Assembly: GCA_025927575.1 (NCBI GenBank)
Contig: JAICLJ010000016.1
Location: 1-46,395 of the forward strand
Source of the DNA: Bryobacteraceae bacterium
GTDB lineage: Bacteria > Acidobacteriota > Terriglobia > Bryobacterales > Bryobacteraceae
Reading direction: 5' to 3'
Length of the DNA: 46,395 bases
The position numbers and the translations under genes were made by a program. This document shows positions 26,415 to 34,578 of the stretch, piece by piece (the first letter of the stretch is position 1; every line of letters starts with the position of its first letter). The notes beneath the pieces were generated by a model. It was not told the origin of the DNA and ran no database searches. It saw only the letters and a list, made by a program, of their open reading frames with translations.

Positions 26415-29276
26415 ATGCCCGGTGACCGCGATCGCCTCTCCTATGACGAGAGCCAGCAGTACCGCTCCGTCGTCGCCCAGCAGGGCCGCGTCACAGTGCC
26501 TGCCGATTTCAACGAGGCGCAGGAGATCTTCGCCGAGGAGCAGCGCAAAGAGGCGCTCGACATCGTCGGTCCCAGCGGCACTCCCGACGATGGGTATAAG
26601 GTCGGCTTTCCCAGTCCGGACCCGAATTTCGATCTGTTGATCGGCGCAGGGACCATGTACGTGGGAGGCATGCGTGTCTCCTTGCTGCAGCCCGTTCGAT
26701 ACTTCGCGCAGCCGGACTGGATCGACCCTCCCGCGCCCAATGCCGTGCCGCCGAACGAATACATTTATCTCTATCTGCAGGAGCAGGAGATCAGCGCGGT
26801 TGAAGATCAAAGCCTGAAAGACCGCGCGTTGGGCGGTCCTGACTCCACGCAGCGCACGCGCCTGCTACAGCACATCGTGCGGTCTTCGACTCAGGGGAAA
26901 GACTGTCCGGAAGCACTCCAGGAACAGATCCAGGAATGGGCAGCCGAGGGGCTGGGCTTCAATGCCGCCACGATGCGGCTGACTTCCTTCTCCTCGCTGA
27001 AGGTGGGTTTCGACAACACAGGGACGACGCCTGATCCGTGCGACCCCACCGCTTCGGGCGGCTACCTGGGCGCGGAAAACCAGTTGATCCGTGTACGCAT
27101 TACAGATCCCCAGCAGTTCGTCTGGGGCTTCGACAATGCTTCATTTCTATACCGTGTGGAGGTAGTCGATAGTCAGACGGTCAAGCTGGAGTCACCTCCC
27201 GTTGACGCGTTCCATCAGCCGCGCGCCGGACAGGCCGTCGAACTCCTCCGCGCGGAAGGCACACTCAGCGACGGAGAGTTCATGGCTTATGACGTCGGCC
27301 GGGTGGATGTGTTGGCGGAACCGTATAATGCCGACTCGGAGACAATCCGCCTTCCCGCGCCACTAACGGATGATCTGATCCCACCCAAAGGCACGCCGCG
27401 CCTGTTCCTGCGGGTGTGGGAAGAAAGCAAGCCGATCCCGCCGGGCACTCCGGTGAGTCTAGGTTCGACTGGCGTCAATGTCACCTTCGAGTCGCAGGGC
27501 GGATTTCATGCCGGGGACTTCTGGGCCTTTGCGGTGAGGCCTTCTTCGCCTGTGGAGGTGTATCCGGCGCGCTACACGGCTTTCGCGCAGTCGCCGGACG
27601 GTCCGCGGCGTTGGGCATGCCCGCTCGCGGTGATCGCGTGGAACGCACTCGGCGGAACCTCGGGGAACACCGCGACGGGCGTAATTCTCGACGATTGCCG
27701 GAACTTCTTCGACAATCTGGTGGAGCTGACCGCGCGAAAGTCGGGCAGTAGTTGTTGCACCATTTCGCTCAGCCCTAAGGACAAAACCACCCTTGCGCAG
27801 GCCATCGCGCAACTGGCCGGGAACGATCGGGCGACAATCTGCCTCTCTCCCGGCACATACGCGCTGACCGCGCCGATAATACTCGATGCGAAGAATTCCG
27901 GATTGACCATCGAAGGATGCCACGAAGAAGTGGCAATTGTACCGGCAACGGGGGCGGACGATGTCTTCCTCCACGGCATGTTCATTCTGGACCATGCAGA
28001 TGACATCACTTTGCGTGGGCTGAGCTTTCATCTTCCGCAGGCTCACGCCACCAACCTTCCTCTCGCGATGAAAGCGGAGGAATTACTGACCCTCGGCAGC
28101 TTCGACGTAAACCGGGTGCTGGTTGGAATCGGCGTTCGCGCTTTTGCCAGCAATGGCCTCACTGTGGATCACTGCCAGTTCGGCCTCCAGCCGCCGCCGC
28201 CATCCGATCACGACTCTTTCGAGGCGGCGATCATGCTGGGAGGCGCTTGCGATCGTCTCACCATCGCCAATAACCGTTTCGTGCACGAGGGCGTCAGTCT
28301 CGAGCGCGCGGCCAACCATTTTGGGGTACGCTTCGCCATCGCGATGGGGCCGGTTTCGCGAGTCACTCCCACAATTACGCCGGCTACTCCCGCCGGCGGT
28401 GGCGTGTTGACCGCGGTGCAGGGATCAGTTCTTCCGGCCGTTCTGCCGCAGGCGGCGATTACCAACAATTTTTTCTCGGGTGTAAGCGCGGCGGTGTTCC
28501 TCTATGGCGATCTCGGCGATGTTCGGCTGGAAGATAACAATGTGCGCGAGTGCGCATCGGGATTTTGGCTGTTCTCCTCCCGGACACTTCCGTTTTTGGA
28601 TTCGCTGCTGCAGAACCAGCCTGAGCTGCGCACGTTATCCCAGGCGGTTAAGGCGGAACCGGTCATATTGATCGGTGGCTCATGGCTGCGGGGATATCCC
28701 TGGCCGGGTGCATTGAATGACGCGGATGTGACCCCGGTGAACCTCGTCACCGCTTCCATCCCGCCGTTCCAGGGCAGCCCGGGAATGGTGGAAAAGGGCT
28801 TCGTACTGGACTCCGTGCTGATCATCATGGAAGCCCAGGCTTTTCTGGCCAAGCCTGCCGCTGCGCGATTGGCCCTGGTATGCGCTCAAAACCTCCTGAA
28901 TGGCTTCTCTGGATCCGGTGCGGGGGAAATCTCGCAAGGCGCACTGGTTGCCTGGGGCACATTCGACGATGTCACTACCACGGTTGTAGTCAGTGGCAAC
29001 CAGATTCGTAGTACCGGGCTGCAAGGTGGCTTTCCTACAGCGTCGTTGATCTGGCTGGCGCGAGTCACCGTGACGGGCAACCTGATCCTGAACGAGGGTG
29101 TAGTCGCCAATAAGAACAGTCTGATTTTGGTGCCCGCCGCCTCCAGCGGAGCGGGCATTCCTACAATCGGTGTTGCGATTACGGGCAATGTCTTCCGCGG
29201 GGCCCCGTCGCTGCCTGCGCGCCCCCTTGCGGCGCCGCTCAACGTCTGGGACGTCTTGAATACGATCGTTCCTTAG
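26415..29276 (+). CDS. DUF6519 / parallel beta-helix protein, candidate tail fibre
   Basis: The ATG follows a consensus AGGAGGTCGCT. The first ~450 of 953 residues match the DUF6519-type domain of eCIS and phage-like loci: YRSVVAQQGRVTVPADFNEA, followed by DFDLLIGAGTMYVGG-like strands and a Pro-rich EYIYLYLQEQEISAVED segment. From about 490 on it shows pectate-lyase-like beta-helix rungs: GNDRATICLSPGTYALTAPI, SGLTIEGCHEE, DITLRGLSFHL, GLTVDHCQFGL, RLTIANNRFVH. Such helices serve as fibres, adhesins or depolymerases. No Afp13-type adenovirus-like fibre gene is present, so this is the best candidate for target recognition. The role is inferred. Confidence 0.78.
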   Translation: MPGDRDRLSYDESQQYRSVVAQQGRVTVPADFNEAQEIFAEEQRKEALDIVGPSGTPDDGYKVGFPSPDPNFDLLIGAGTMYVGGMRVSLLQPVRYFAQPDWIDPPAPNAVPPNEYIYLYLQEQEISAVEDQSLKDRALGGPDSTQRTRLLQHIVRSSTQGKDCPEALQEQIQEWAAEGLGFNAATMRLTSFSSLKVGFDNTGTTPDPCDPTASGGYLGAENQLIRVRITDPQQFVWGFDNASFLYRVEVVDSQTVKLESPPVDAFHQPRAGQAVELLRAEGTLSDGEFMAYDVGRVDVLAEPYNADSETIRLPAPLTDDLIPPKGTPRLFLRVWEESKPIPPGTPVSLGSTGVNVTFESQGGFHAGDFWAFAVRPSSPVEVYPARYTAFAQSPDGPRRWACPLAVIAWNALGGTSGNTATGVILDDCRNFFDNLVELTARKSGSSCCTISLSPKDKTTLAQAIAQLAGNDRATICLSPGTYALTAPIILDAKNSGLTIEGCHEEVAIVPATGADDVFLHGMFILDHADDITLRGLSFHLPQAHATNLPLAMKAEELLTLGSFDVNRVLVGIGVRAFASNGLTVDHCQFGLQPPPPSDHDSFEAAIMLGGACDRLTIANNRFVHEGVSLERAANHFGVRFAIAMGPVSRVTPTITPATPAGGGVLTAVQGSVLPAVLPQAAITNNFFSGVSAAVFLYGDLGDVRLEDNNVRECASGFWLFSSRTLPFLDSLLQNQPELRTLSQAVKAEPVILIGGSWLRGYPWPGALNDADVTPVNLVTASIPPFQGSPGMVEKGFVLDSVLIIMEAQAFLAKPAAARLALVCAQNLLNGFSGSGAGEISQGALVAWGTFDDVTTTVVVSGNQIRSTGLQGGFPTASLIWLARVTVTGNLILNEGVVANKNSLILVPAASSGAGIPTIGVAITGNVFRGAPSLPARPLAAPLNVWDVLNTIVP

Positions 29277-29284
29277 GTAGAAGT

Positions 29285-32200
29285 ATGCCGATAGCTGCGG
29301 TCGCGGAGAGCACCTCGGAGAGTACGAACCAAACGGCCGCCGCCCATTCGCCGCCGGCGCCAGAGACGGCGGTTGCGCCGGCGCGAGCCGCGGTGATGCG
29401 AATGCACCAGGCGTTCGGTAATCGCGCTGTCTCAGGAATGCTGCAGCGCCAGACGGGTCCGGTCACGGTCCAGCGGAAATGCGGCTGCGGCGGCTCCGGG
29501 TGTGAGTCCTGCTCGGAGCGTGAGGACAAAAGCAGCTTTCCCATACAGACTAAACTCGCGGTGAACGCGCCGGGCGACGTTTTTGAGCAAGAGGCGGATC
29601 GCGTCGCGGATACAGTTATGCGATCCACCATCCCGATCTCGGCAGTCTCGGCAGGTTCCTTATCGATCCAGCGCCGGCTAAACCCTGGAACGCTGCCGTC
29701 GCGGGTCCGCGCTCCGCCGTCGGCAGCCTCGGCGGAAGGTCACGTCGAAAGCCGCATTTTGGGACGCTTGGGCCGGGGCAGTGCCCTACCCTCTTTCAGC
29801 CGCACCTTCATGGAAGGACGGTTCGGCGTTGATTTTGGATCGGTTCGCGTGCATACGGGCGCGGAAGCCCACGACCTCAATCGGTCGCTGCATGCCTACG
29901 CTTTTACCTCCGGTAGCGACATCTTCTTCGCGGACGGACAGTTTCGCCCCGGGACAACGGATGGGGATCGCCTGCTCGCGCACGAACTTACCCATGTCGT
30001 CCAACAGACCGGAGCCGTACAGCGCTCAGCGGAGACTCGCGTGCAAACCCTGCGCCTTGGCAATTGGGCGCATCAAGGGATTCAGGATCGTCTAATCGCG
30101 GAAAACCCGAGCCTGTTGGGCGAAGTTCATATTCCGGGCGCCCTCAGTCCAGATGCGGAAACTGCCGCCGGCTTCGACCTCGATAACCTCGATAAACGTG
30201 GCTTCGCCGACCTCTACCACAGCGACCCGAATATTGTTTCGGGGATCCGGTCTTTGCCCGTCAAAGCCGGGAGTCCCGAAGCAATTGGCGATCCCCCGCG
30301 CAAGTACGTCAACGTCGGCACGGGTGGCAAACGCAAGATCCTCGGCAAGACCCCTACGTATTCGCCGAAAATCAAAAGCCGCCGGCCTTACGTGTTCGAC
30401 GATAAACCCGGTTTCCCGCCGACGTTCGAAATCGGCGAGTTGAAGCCTCAATACAAGGAGGAGTTTCCCCTCGCGTTTGCCACTGGGATGCTCCAGGTGG
30501 ACGCCTACACCAGTGGCTTCCATAACTTCGCAATCCAAGCGGGCAAGGATTCCAAGAACCAGATTACGAGCGTCCCGACCGGTTCGGCCATGAAATTCGG
30601 CAGCACCGGCAAAGCCATCAAGATCCCAGTTGAAATCGATCTGACCAAAAGAAAGAGTCAGCCCGCCACCAGCGATCCCAAGAAAGCCCTTTTCAATCGG
30701 GAAGCAAACAAGCGGGTGTGGATTATTACCGACCCGAAAGAGGCGGGAGTACTGCGCTACCTGCTTTTGCCGGATGCGAAGGCGCGGCCGCCAAGATACA
30801 AACCGGATCTTGAGGAGCAGGCCAAACAGATCGAGGCCCTCGTCAAGAGGTTCCCGCCCCGGCCAAGCAAGTGGTCGAACAAACTGGGGAAGAAGTCGAA
30901 ACCCGGAACTCCGCCGCCCGGCACCGTTTTCGTTCAACGCAAGACTTGCGATTCCCCCGCCGATCTCGAGGGCACATGGAAGGCGGAGTGGTGCAAGTGG
31001 GAGGAGGATCGGGCCGCCTGGGCCGGGACGGCGAAGACTGTTGGATCCGCTTCCGAGTTCTTGAAGAAGGAAGCCGAAGGCCGCAAACACGAAATCGAGG
31101 TGGAGAAGACTTTTGGACTATTCCACGAGGAAGTTCCGGAGGAAGAGAAAAAGCTCAAACGCGTTTCGCTGTGGGCCGGGCCGTTTGGCAAACCGCTCGG
31201 GCAACTGCGCTTCAGGTTTGCTGGGCTATTCGTGCGGATTGGCGCCATCTTCGAAAAAATCAAGGGGAAATTCGGGGATTTTGTCGGCGGGGCGAAGGCC
31301 AAAATCGAAAGCGCCACCGGATGGCAGAAGGCCGCCTTCGAAATCATTACCAAGGCCTTCGTCATATTCCTCCAGACACTGGTTTCGGAGGCATTTGCCG
31401 ATGCGTCCAACTGCGTCTGGGGCGTCGTGACGAATGTTGTGAACTACTACGTTCAGGAAGCGACCGAGGAGATCGCGAAAGCTCTCGATCCGATTCGCAC
31501 CAAGCTGGAGGCTCTCAAGGCAGATATCGAAAAGACATACGAACCCCTCATCTCGAGCGTCACGAAGCTTCTGAGCGTGATCGATAAGGCGCGTCAGCTG
31601 TGGAGCATGCTCACCGATATCGAATATGGATTGCGCATCCTGATCGAGGCGATCTCCTGTGCCTCGCCTCCGGCACTCGGATGTCTGTGGGGGTTGGTAG
31701 CGCAGGTCGGGTTCGATCTTGCCGCGGGGAAGGCGATTGCCACAGACCTTTTCCGCAACAAGATCGCCAAACCAGCCGCGCGGAAGCTGCTGGATTCCAC
31801 CGGGGTCGGCAACAAGATTCGCGGCTTCATCTCTGGAATCATGGCAAAGATCGGGCTGGACGACTTTGTACAAGGAGTGGTTCCGTGCATGCCGAAGGGG
31901 CCGTATGGAGGGGATCGGCTGTCGCGAGACGTCTCCTTCAGCAACAAAGACCCGGAAGTCGTGAAGGCGCGCCAGGAGCTGGAAAAAGCGAACGCGCCGC
32001 ATGCCATGTACGAGGATCTCGAAGAAATCCTGAGGAGCGATGGAAAACCGGCCACTCGCGAAGAGATCGACCGCCTTCTGGAGAAACTGAAGGCGGCGAA
32101 TCTGAAGCCCGAAGACCTGTTGAAGCTGCTCGAAAAGAAGAGTAAAGACGGGAAAATGGACATTACGGAGGCCATCCTGCGTGTCCCCGAGCCTCCGCCG

Positions 32201-32617
32201 CCCGCCGGCAAGACTGCTTCGCCGGGAGGTGGAGGGGATAAGCCGCGCAGCGGACCGCTCGCGGTTCCGACGGCCAGTGCATATGGCGTTCTACGGGATG
32301 CCCCATGGAAAAAGGTGCCCAATGGAGGCGTATACGTCGATACCAGCCATTCGCCGCCACGCCTCCTGGTGAAGACGGAGGCGGGAACCCGTTTCGGCGC
32401 TTTGGTCTTGATCAAAGAATCGACGCAAAAGGGTAAGCGCTCCTACGAGGTCATCGAGTCGGGTGAGGCGATCCTGGTGGATGACGCCCCGTCGGGTGCA
32501 GGCTTTTCGACGACCCTCCCCAACGGAGAGGCGGAATTCACTTTCTTTGGCGGCTACAAGAAAGGCGACACCATACCGAACAGCGAAATGTTTGTCGGGC
32601 TGACGGTTCCGAAATAG
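29285..32617 (+). CDS. DUF4157 (eCIS_core) protein, probable injected effector
   Basis: The 1110-aa last gene of the cluster has the standard effector N-terminus: a disordered start, a Cys cluster (C66, C68, C73, C76 in KCGCGGSGCESC), a paired helix, then the DUF4157 core with FGSVRVHTGAEAHDLNRSL and HELTHVVQQ (H233, E234, H237), a zincin-type HExxH site. Residues about 260-550 hold a second domain with DD at 372-373 and ELK at 385-387, a pattern compatible with a PD-(D/E)XK nuclease. Residues about 560-880 are long amphipathic and hydrophobic helices, and a Pro/Gly linker at about 965-1000 leads to a last ~100-aa beta-rich domain. No immunity gene follows. Cargo status is by family; activity is inferred. 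Confidence 0.82.
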   Translation: MPIAAVAESTSESTNQTAAAHSPPAPETAVAPARAAVMRMHQAFGNRAVSGMLQRQTGPVTVQRKCGCGGSGCESCSEREDKSSFPIQTKLAVNAPGDVFEQEADRVADTVMRSTIPISAVSAGSLSIQRRLNPGTLPSRVRAPPSAASAEGHVESRILGRLGRGSALPSFSRTFMEGRFGVDFGSVRVHTGAEAHDLNRSLHAYAFTSGSDIFFADGQFRPGTTDGDRLLAHELTHVVQQTGAVQRSAETRVQTLRLGNWAHQGIQDRLIAENPSLLGEVHIPGALSPDAETAAGFDLDNLDKRGFADLYHSDPNIVSGIRSLPVKAGSPEAIGDPPRKYVNVGTGGKRKILGKTPTYSPKIKSRRPYVFDDKPGFPPTFEIGELKPQYKEEFPLAFATGMLQVDAYTSGFHNFAIQAGKDSKNQITSVPTGSAMKFGSTGKAIKIPVEIDLTKRKSQPATSDPKKALFNREANKRVWIITDPKEAGVLRYLLLPDAKARPPRYKPDLEEQAKQIEALVKRFPPRPSKWSNKLGKKSKPGTPPPGTVFVQRKTCDSPADLEGTWKAEWCKWEEDRAAWAGTAKTVGSASEFLKKEAEGRKHEIEVEKTFGLFHEEVPEEEKKLKRVSLWAGPFGKPLGQLRFRFAGLFVRIGAIFEKIKGKFGDFVGGAKAKIESATGWQKAAFEIITKAFVIFLQTLVSEAFADASNCVWGVVTNVVNYYVQEATEEIAKALDPIRTKLEALKADIEKTYEPLISSVTKLLSVIDKARQLWSMLTDIEYGLRILIEAISCASPPALGCLWGLVAQVGFDLAAGKAIATDLFRNKIAKPAARKLLDSTGVGNKIRGFISGIMAKIGLDDFVQGVVPCMPKGPYGGDRLSRDVSFSNKDPEVVKARQELEKANAPHAMYEDLEEILRSDGKPATREEIDRLLEKLKAANLKPEDLLKLLEKKSKDGKMDITEAILRVPEPPPPAGKTASPGGGGDKPRSGPLAVPTASAYGVLRDAPWKKVPNGGVYVDTSHSPPRLLVKTEAGTRFGALVLIKESTQKGKRSYEVIESGEAILVDDAPSGAGFSTTLPNGEAEFTFFGGYKKGDTIPNSEMFVGLTVPK

Positions 32618-33086
32618 AATCCGGGTCCGTAGAGGCGCAAGAATGCCTGTGGTCCGCGGAAATATTATGGTGGGAGCGCTTCCCGGCGATCAGGATTGCA
32701 AGTTTCTACCTGGAGCGGGATACGGGCGCCTTCTAGGCGTGCAGCTAAGGTATTGAATATCGTTTGCGATCTTGGGGGCAAAAACACGCTTGGCACACCG
32801 ACGCTAGCACGTTATCAAATCAGCAGGTCTCGTGAGTCGTTGATTCTAGGGTGCGGAGAGGGGGACTTCCAAAATCTTTCCAAACACCAGCAAAAGCGAA
32901 TAGCGTTGTACGCCTACACTGAGTATCTTCTTCGGGATTCCGTGCGATGTACTCTGCGGTCCGCCTAAAATTTTCAGTAAATACCTGGCCGTCGCAGGTG
33001 ATTGACCGAGGGCGAATTTCAACTGTCCCGTTCCGACCGCAAAGGATCTATTCCCATTGAGAGCTCAATGACGCAAACACTGCTTT
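32618..33086 (+). other. 469-bp region after the injection-system cluster, no confident gene
   Basis: Two short frames exist. One at 32643-32756 would give 37 residues starting MPVVRGNIMVGALPGDQDCK; the other at 32696-32968 would give up to 90 residues with a plausible stretch ILGCGEGDFQNLSKHQQKRI. Neither has a clear Shine-Dalgarno or a known family, and they overlap. No hairpin with a T-run that could end the 24-kb operon was seen. The stretch may be the remnant of a small immunity or accessory gene, but nothing proves it. Confidence 0.4.
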
Positions 33087-33347
33087 TTACGGCTTGAAAA
33101 ATGACAGCGCAGAATCGAGGATCGATACCGCGTAGCAGTAGAGTCCTGCGAGCCCAGCAATAGCTGTGAGCGCTATGACTGCCGTGTAGGCCACGAGCCG
33201 GCGTATCCTTCCACTTGGCCGTTTTGTACGGCGCTTGGAACGAGTATTGCGGCCCGCGCGTTCCGCTGAGACGGATCTCTGTAAAACGAGGGCCTCAGGT
33301 ACTCTGTGCAGCTTGCGAAGTAGTTCGGGTTTTCCAGGTGAATTCAT
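33087..33347 (-). CDS. Possible small single-pass membrane protein (86 aa)
   Basis: The frame encodes a basic N-terminal half rich in Arg and Lys (GRNTRSKRRTKRPSGRIRR) and one hydrophobic segment, VAYTAVIALTAIAGLAGLYC, near the C-terminus, a plausible signal-anchor with the positive charges on the cytoplasmic side. It overlaps the end of the DoxX gene by 53 bases, and no strong ribosome-binding site is seen, so it could be a later start or a chance frame. The membrane segment and its place as last gene of the minus-strand cassette give it some support. No family is recognised. Confidence 0.35.
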   Translation of the reverse strand: MNSPGKPELLRKLHRVPEALVLQRSVSAERAGRNTRSKRRTKRPSGRIRRLVAYTAVIALTAIAGLAGLYCYAVSILDSALSFFKP

Positions 33348-33762
33348 ACGTTTGATCTACCATGCACGCCAGCAGCCAGGCGGCTCCGGCATCCACGAAT
33401 ACTGAATAGTTAAGCGGAGCTTTGACGCCTAGCGAAATGGTCATCGCAAGCGCAAATAACCCGAGCAAGACCGCGCTGCCGTAAGCCGCTTCCCTGAGAA
33501 AGAAGCCCGCGACAAGCGCGAAGCCGAACGAGACTTCGGCAACAGTAGCGATCCACGCAGCCGGTGTTTGCAGCCACGCTGGCAAAAACGAATTCACTGT
33601 GGCCGCGTATGCAGCGAAGTGCGACCAATCGCCCCATACGGCATAGCGGGAACCGTGTGGGCCCCAAATCCCGAAGCGATCTGCGCACGCGGATAGAAAC
33701 GTCAGCCCCAAGCTCCAACGTAAGTAGATTGTGGCCCATCGAATCATTTTGGGATGCCTCAT
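33295..33762 (-). CDS. DoxX-family membrane protein
   Basis: The 155-aa protein has four hydrophobic segments: YLRWSLGLTFLSACADRFGI near the N-terminus, then about 70-95 (VAEVSFGFALVAGFFL), 95-115 (YGSAVLLGLFALAMTISLGV) and 120-140 (VFVDAGAAWLLACMV). That is the DoxX/DoxD-like layout of small quinone-linked or redox-associated membrane proteins. Its ATG overlaps the stop of a broken DoxX paralogue (ATGA at 33759-33762), so the two were translationally coupled before the paralogue decayed. It ends the cassette that begins with the TMEM175-type gene at 36054. Substrate unknown. Confidence 0.78.
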   Translation of the reverse strand: MRHPKMIRWATIYLRWSLGLTFLSACADRFGIWGPHGSRYAVWGDWSHFAAYAATVNSFLPAWLQTPAAWIATVAEVSFGFALVAGFFLREAAYGSAVLLGLFALAMTISLGVKAPLNYSVFVDAGAAWLLACMVDQTYEFTWKTRTTSQAAQST

Positions 33763-34127
33763 AAATCCAACCTCGTATTTGACGAACTCATCAGAAGCTC
33801 TCGAACGTTCCGCGTAACCGAGCTGAAGCCGCAGCGGAAACGATCGAGAGAGGATGCTCCGGCACCGCCGATCATGATCGCAAGTGCCATTGCAATAGTC
33901 AGAATGTGGAATTCAAAGTTTTCGCCGGCATTATTGCTATTTCAGTTCATAAAAAAGCTGAATGGTATATGCACCTTAATGACGGCGACGGCCATATCGA
34001 CCGCAATTCCGATCGCGGCGACTCGGCTCAACCATCCCAGAATGAGCCGCAGGCTTCCGAAGAACTCGGCGCAGATGGCCAGCAACGCAAACGGCACCGA
34101 TATCTCTCTCTGAGTGAACCAGCCGCT
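33759..34127 (-). pseudogene. Broken DoxX-family gene (truncated, in-frame stop)
   Basis: The minus-strand frame between a TAG at 34128-34130 and the TGA at 33759-33761 reads GWFTQREISVPFALLAICAE, then FFGSLRLILGWLSRVAAIGI, AVDMAVAVIKVHIPFSFFMN, a TGA (33942-33944), and NAGENFEFHILTIAMALAIM with GGAGASSLDR. These are the core and end of a DoxX protein, where FFMNW is usual, so the TGA probably replaced a Trp codon. The first ~30 residues, including helix one, are missing or unrecognisable. The final TGA overlaps the ATG of the intact DoxX gene. Decay of an operon member is the simplest reading. Confidence 0.75.
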
Positions 34128-34188
34128 CTAGGCGAAAGGGGGTACACAATCGGCCTTGGCAGAGCGGCAATACTCGCAGTTGTTGTCG

Positions 34189-34578
34189 TCACTTGACTGG
34201 GATTAGCACCGGAGCGCCTTTGTCCTTAATTAAGAACACGACGAACTTCGCCGGCTTAGTATTGCTTGCGTTCCGCCCAATTACGTGAACATCGTTGGGA
34301 CCTTCATAAAAGGTCTGGCCTGGCGTCAGCGTGGTTTCTTTCCCACCCTTCACCTGCATCACAACGGAACCTTCCAGGACATAGAGAAAAGCATGCGCAT
34401 TATGCCGATGTATAGGATCGGAAGCCCCGGGCGGATACACCACAGTGATCATCAGACCTTGCTTGCCGGGAAATTCTGGCAGGTCCTTTGACAAAAGAGG
34501 TGTGACCTTCGCCTCCTGTGCCATCAATGTGCTAGTGAGGAAGAATGCCAGCAGCAAAATTGGTTTTAAGCTCACCAT
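34189..34578 (-). CDS. Secreted cupin-domain protein
   Basis: The 129-aa protein starts with a signal peptide (SLKPILLLAFFLTSTLMA, residues 3-20) and is a single small cupin barrel. Metal-binding residues are H57, H59 and H62 in DPIHRHNAHAFLYVLEGS, and the second motif follows around GQTFYEGPNDVHVIGRNAS. It probably binds a divalent metal in the periplasm; substrate unknown. It is in the same operon as the NmrA-like gene, whose TGA overlaps its ATG by one base. A decayed second copy of the central motif lies at 36339-36470. Confidence 0.85.
   Translation of the reverse strand: MVSLKPILLLAFFLTSTLMAQEAKVTPLLSKDLPEFPGKQGLMITVVYPPGASDPIHRHNAHAFLYVLEGSVVMQVKGGKETTLTPGQTFYEGPNDVHVIGRNASNTKPAKFVVFLIKDKGAPVLIPVK

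Larger units (their letters stand above)
8091..32617 (+). other. Extracellular contractile injection system (eCIS) gene cluster
   Basis: Nineteen co-directional genes with overlaps or gaps of at most about 40 bases encode a phage-tail-like contractile particle: sheath, tube, cap, AAA+ ATPase, tube-to-baseplate adaptors, split spike, PAAR-like tip, gp25 wedge, two J proteins, a gpI-like protein, a beta-helix protein and a DUF4157 cargo. There are no capsid, terminase, portal, lysis, integrase or TssJLM/TssM genes, which separates it from a prophage and from a type VI system. The layout resembles eCIS of the DUF4157-associated groups rather than the Afp/PVC type, which has two or three sheaths and a fused VgrG. 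No promoter or terminator for the operon was recognised. Confidence 0.93.

Noticed and set aside
30092-31090. 332-aa minus-strand open frame inside the DUF4157 gene
   Set aside because: Mirror frame of a verified coding region, with no start signal or domain.
8091-32617. Prophage or type VI secretion system instead of an eCIS
   Set aside because: No capsid, portal, terminase, lysis or integrase genes, and no TssJ/L/M membrane-complex genes; DUF4157, Pvc16-type cap and AAA+ ATPase fit an eCIS.
33759-34127. Plus-strand frame of 119 aa at 33754-34113
   Set aside because: The minus strand in the same place shows clear DoxX sequence, so the plus frame is a shadow.
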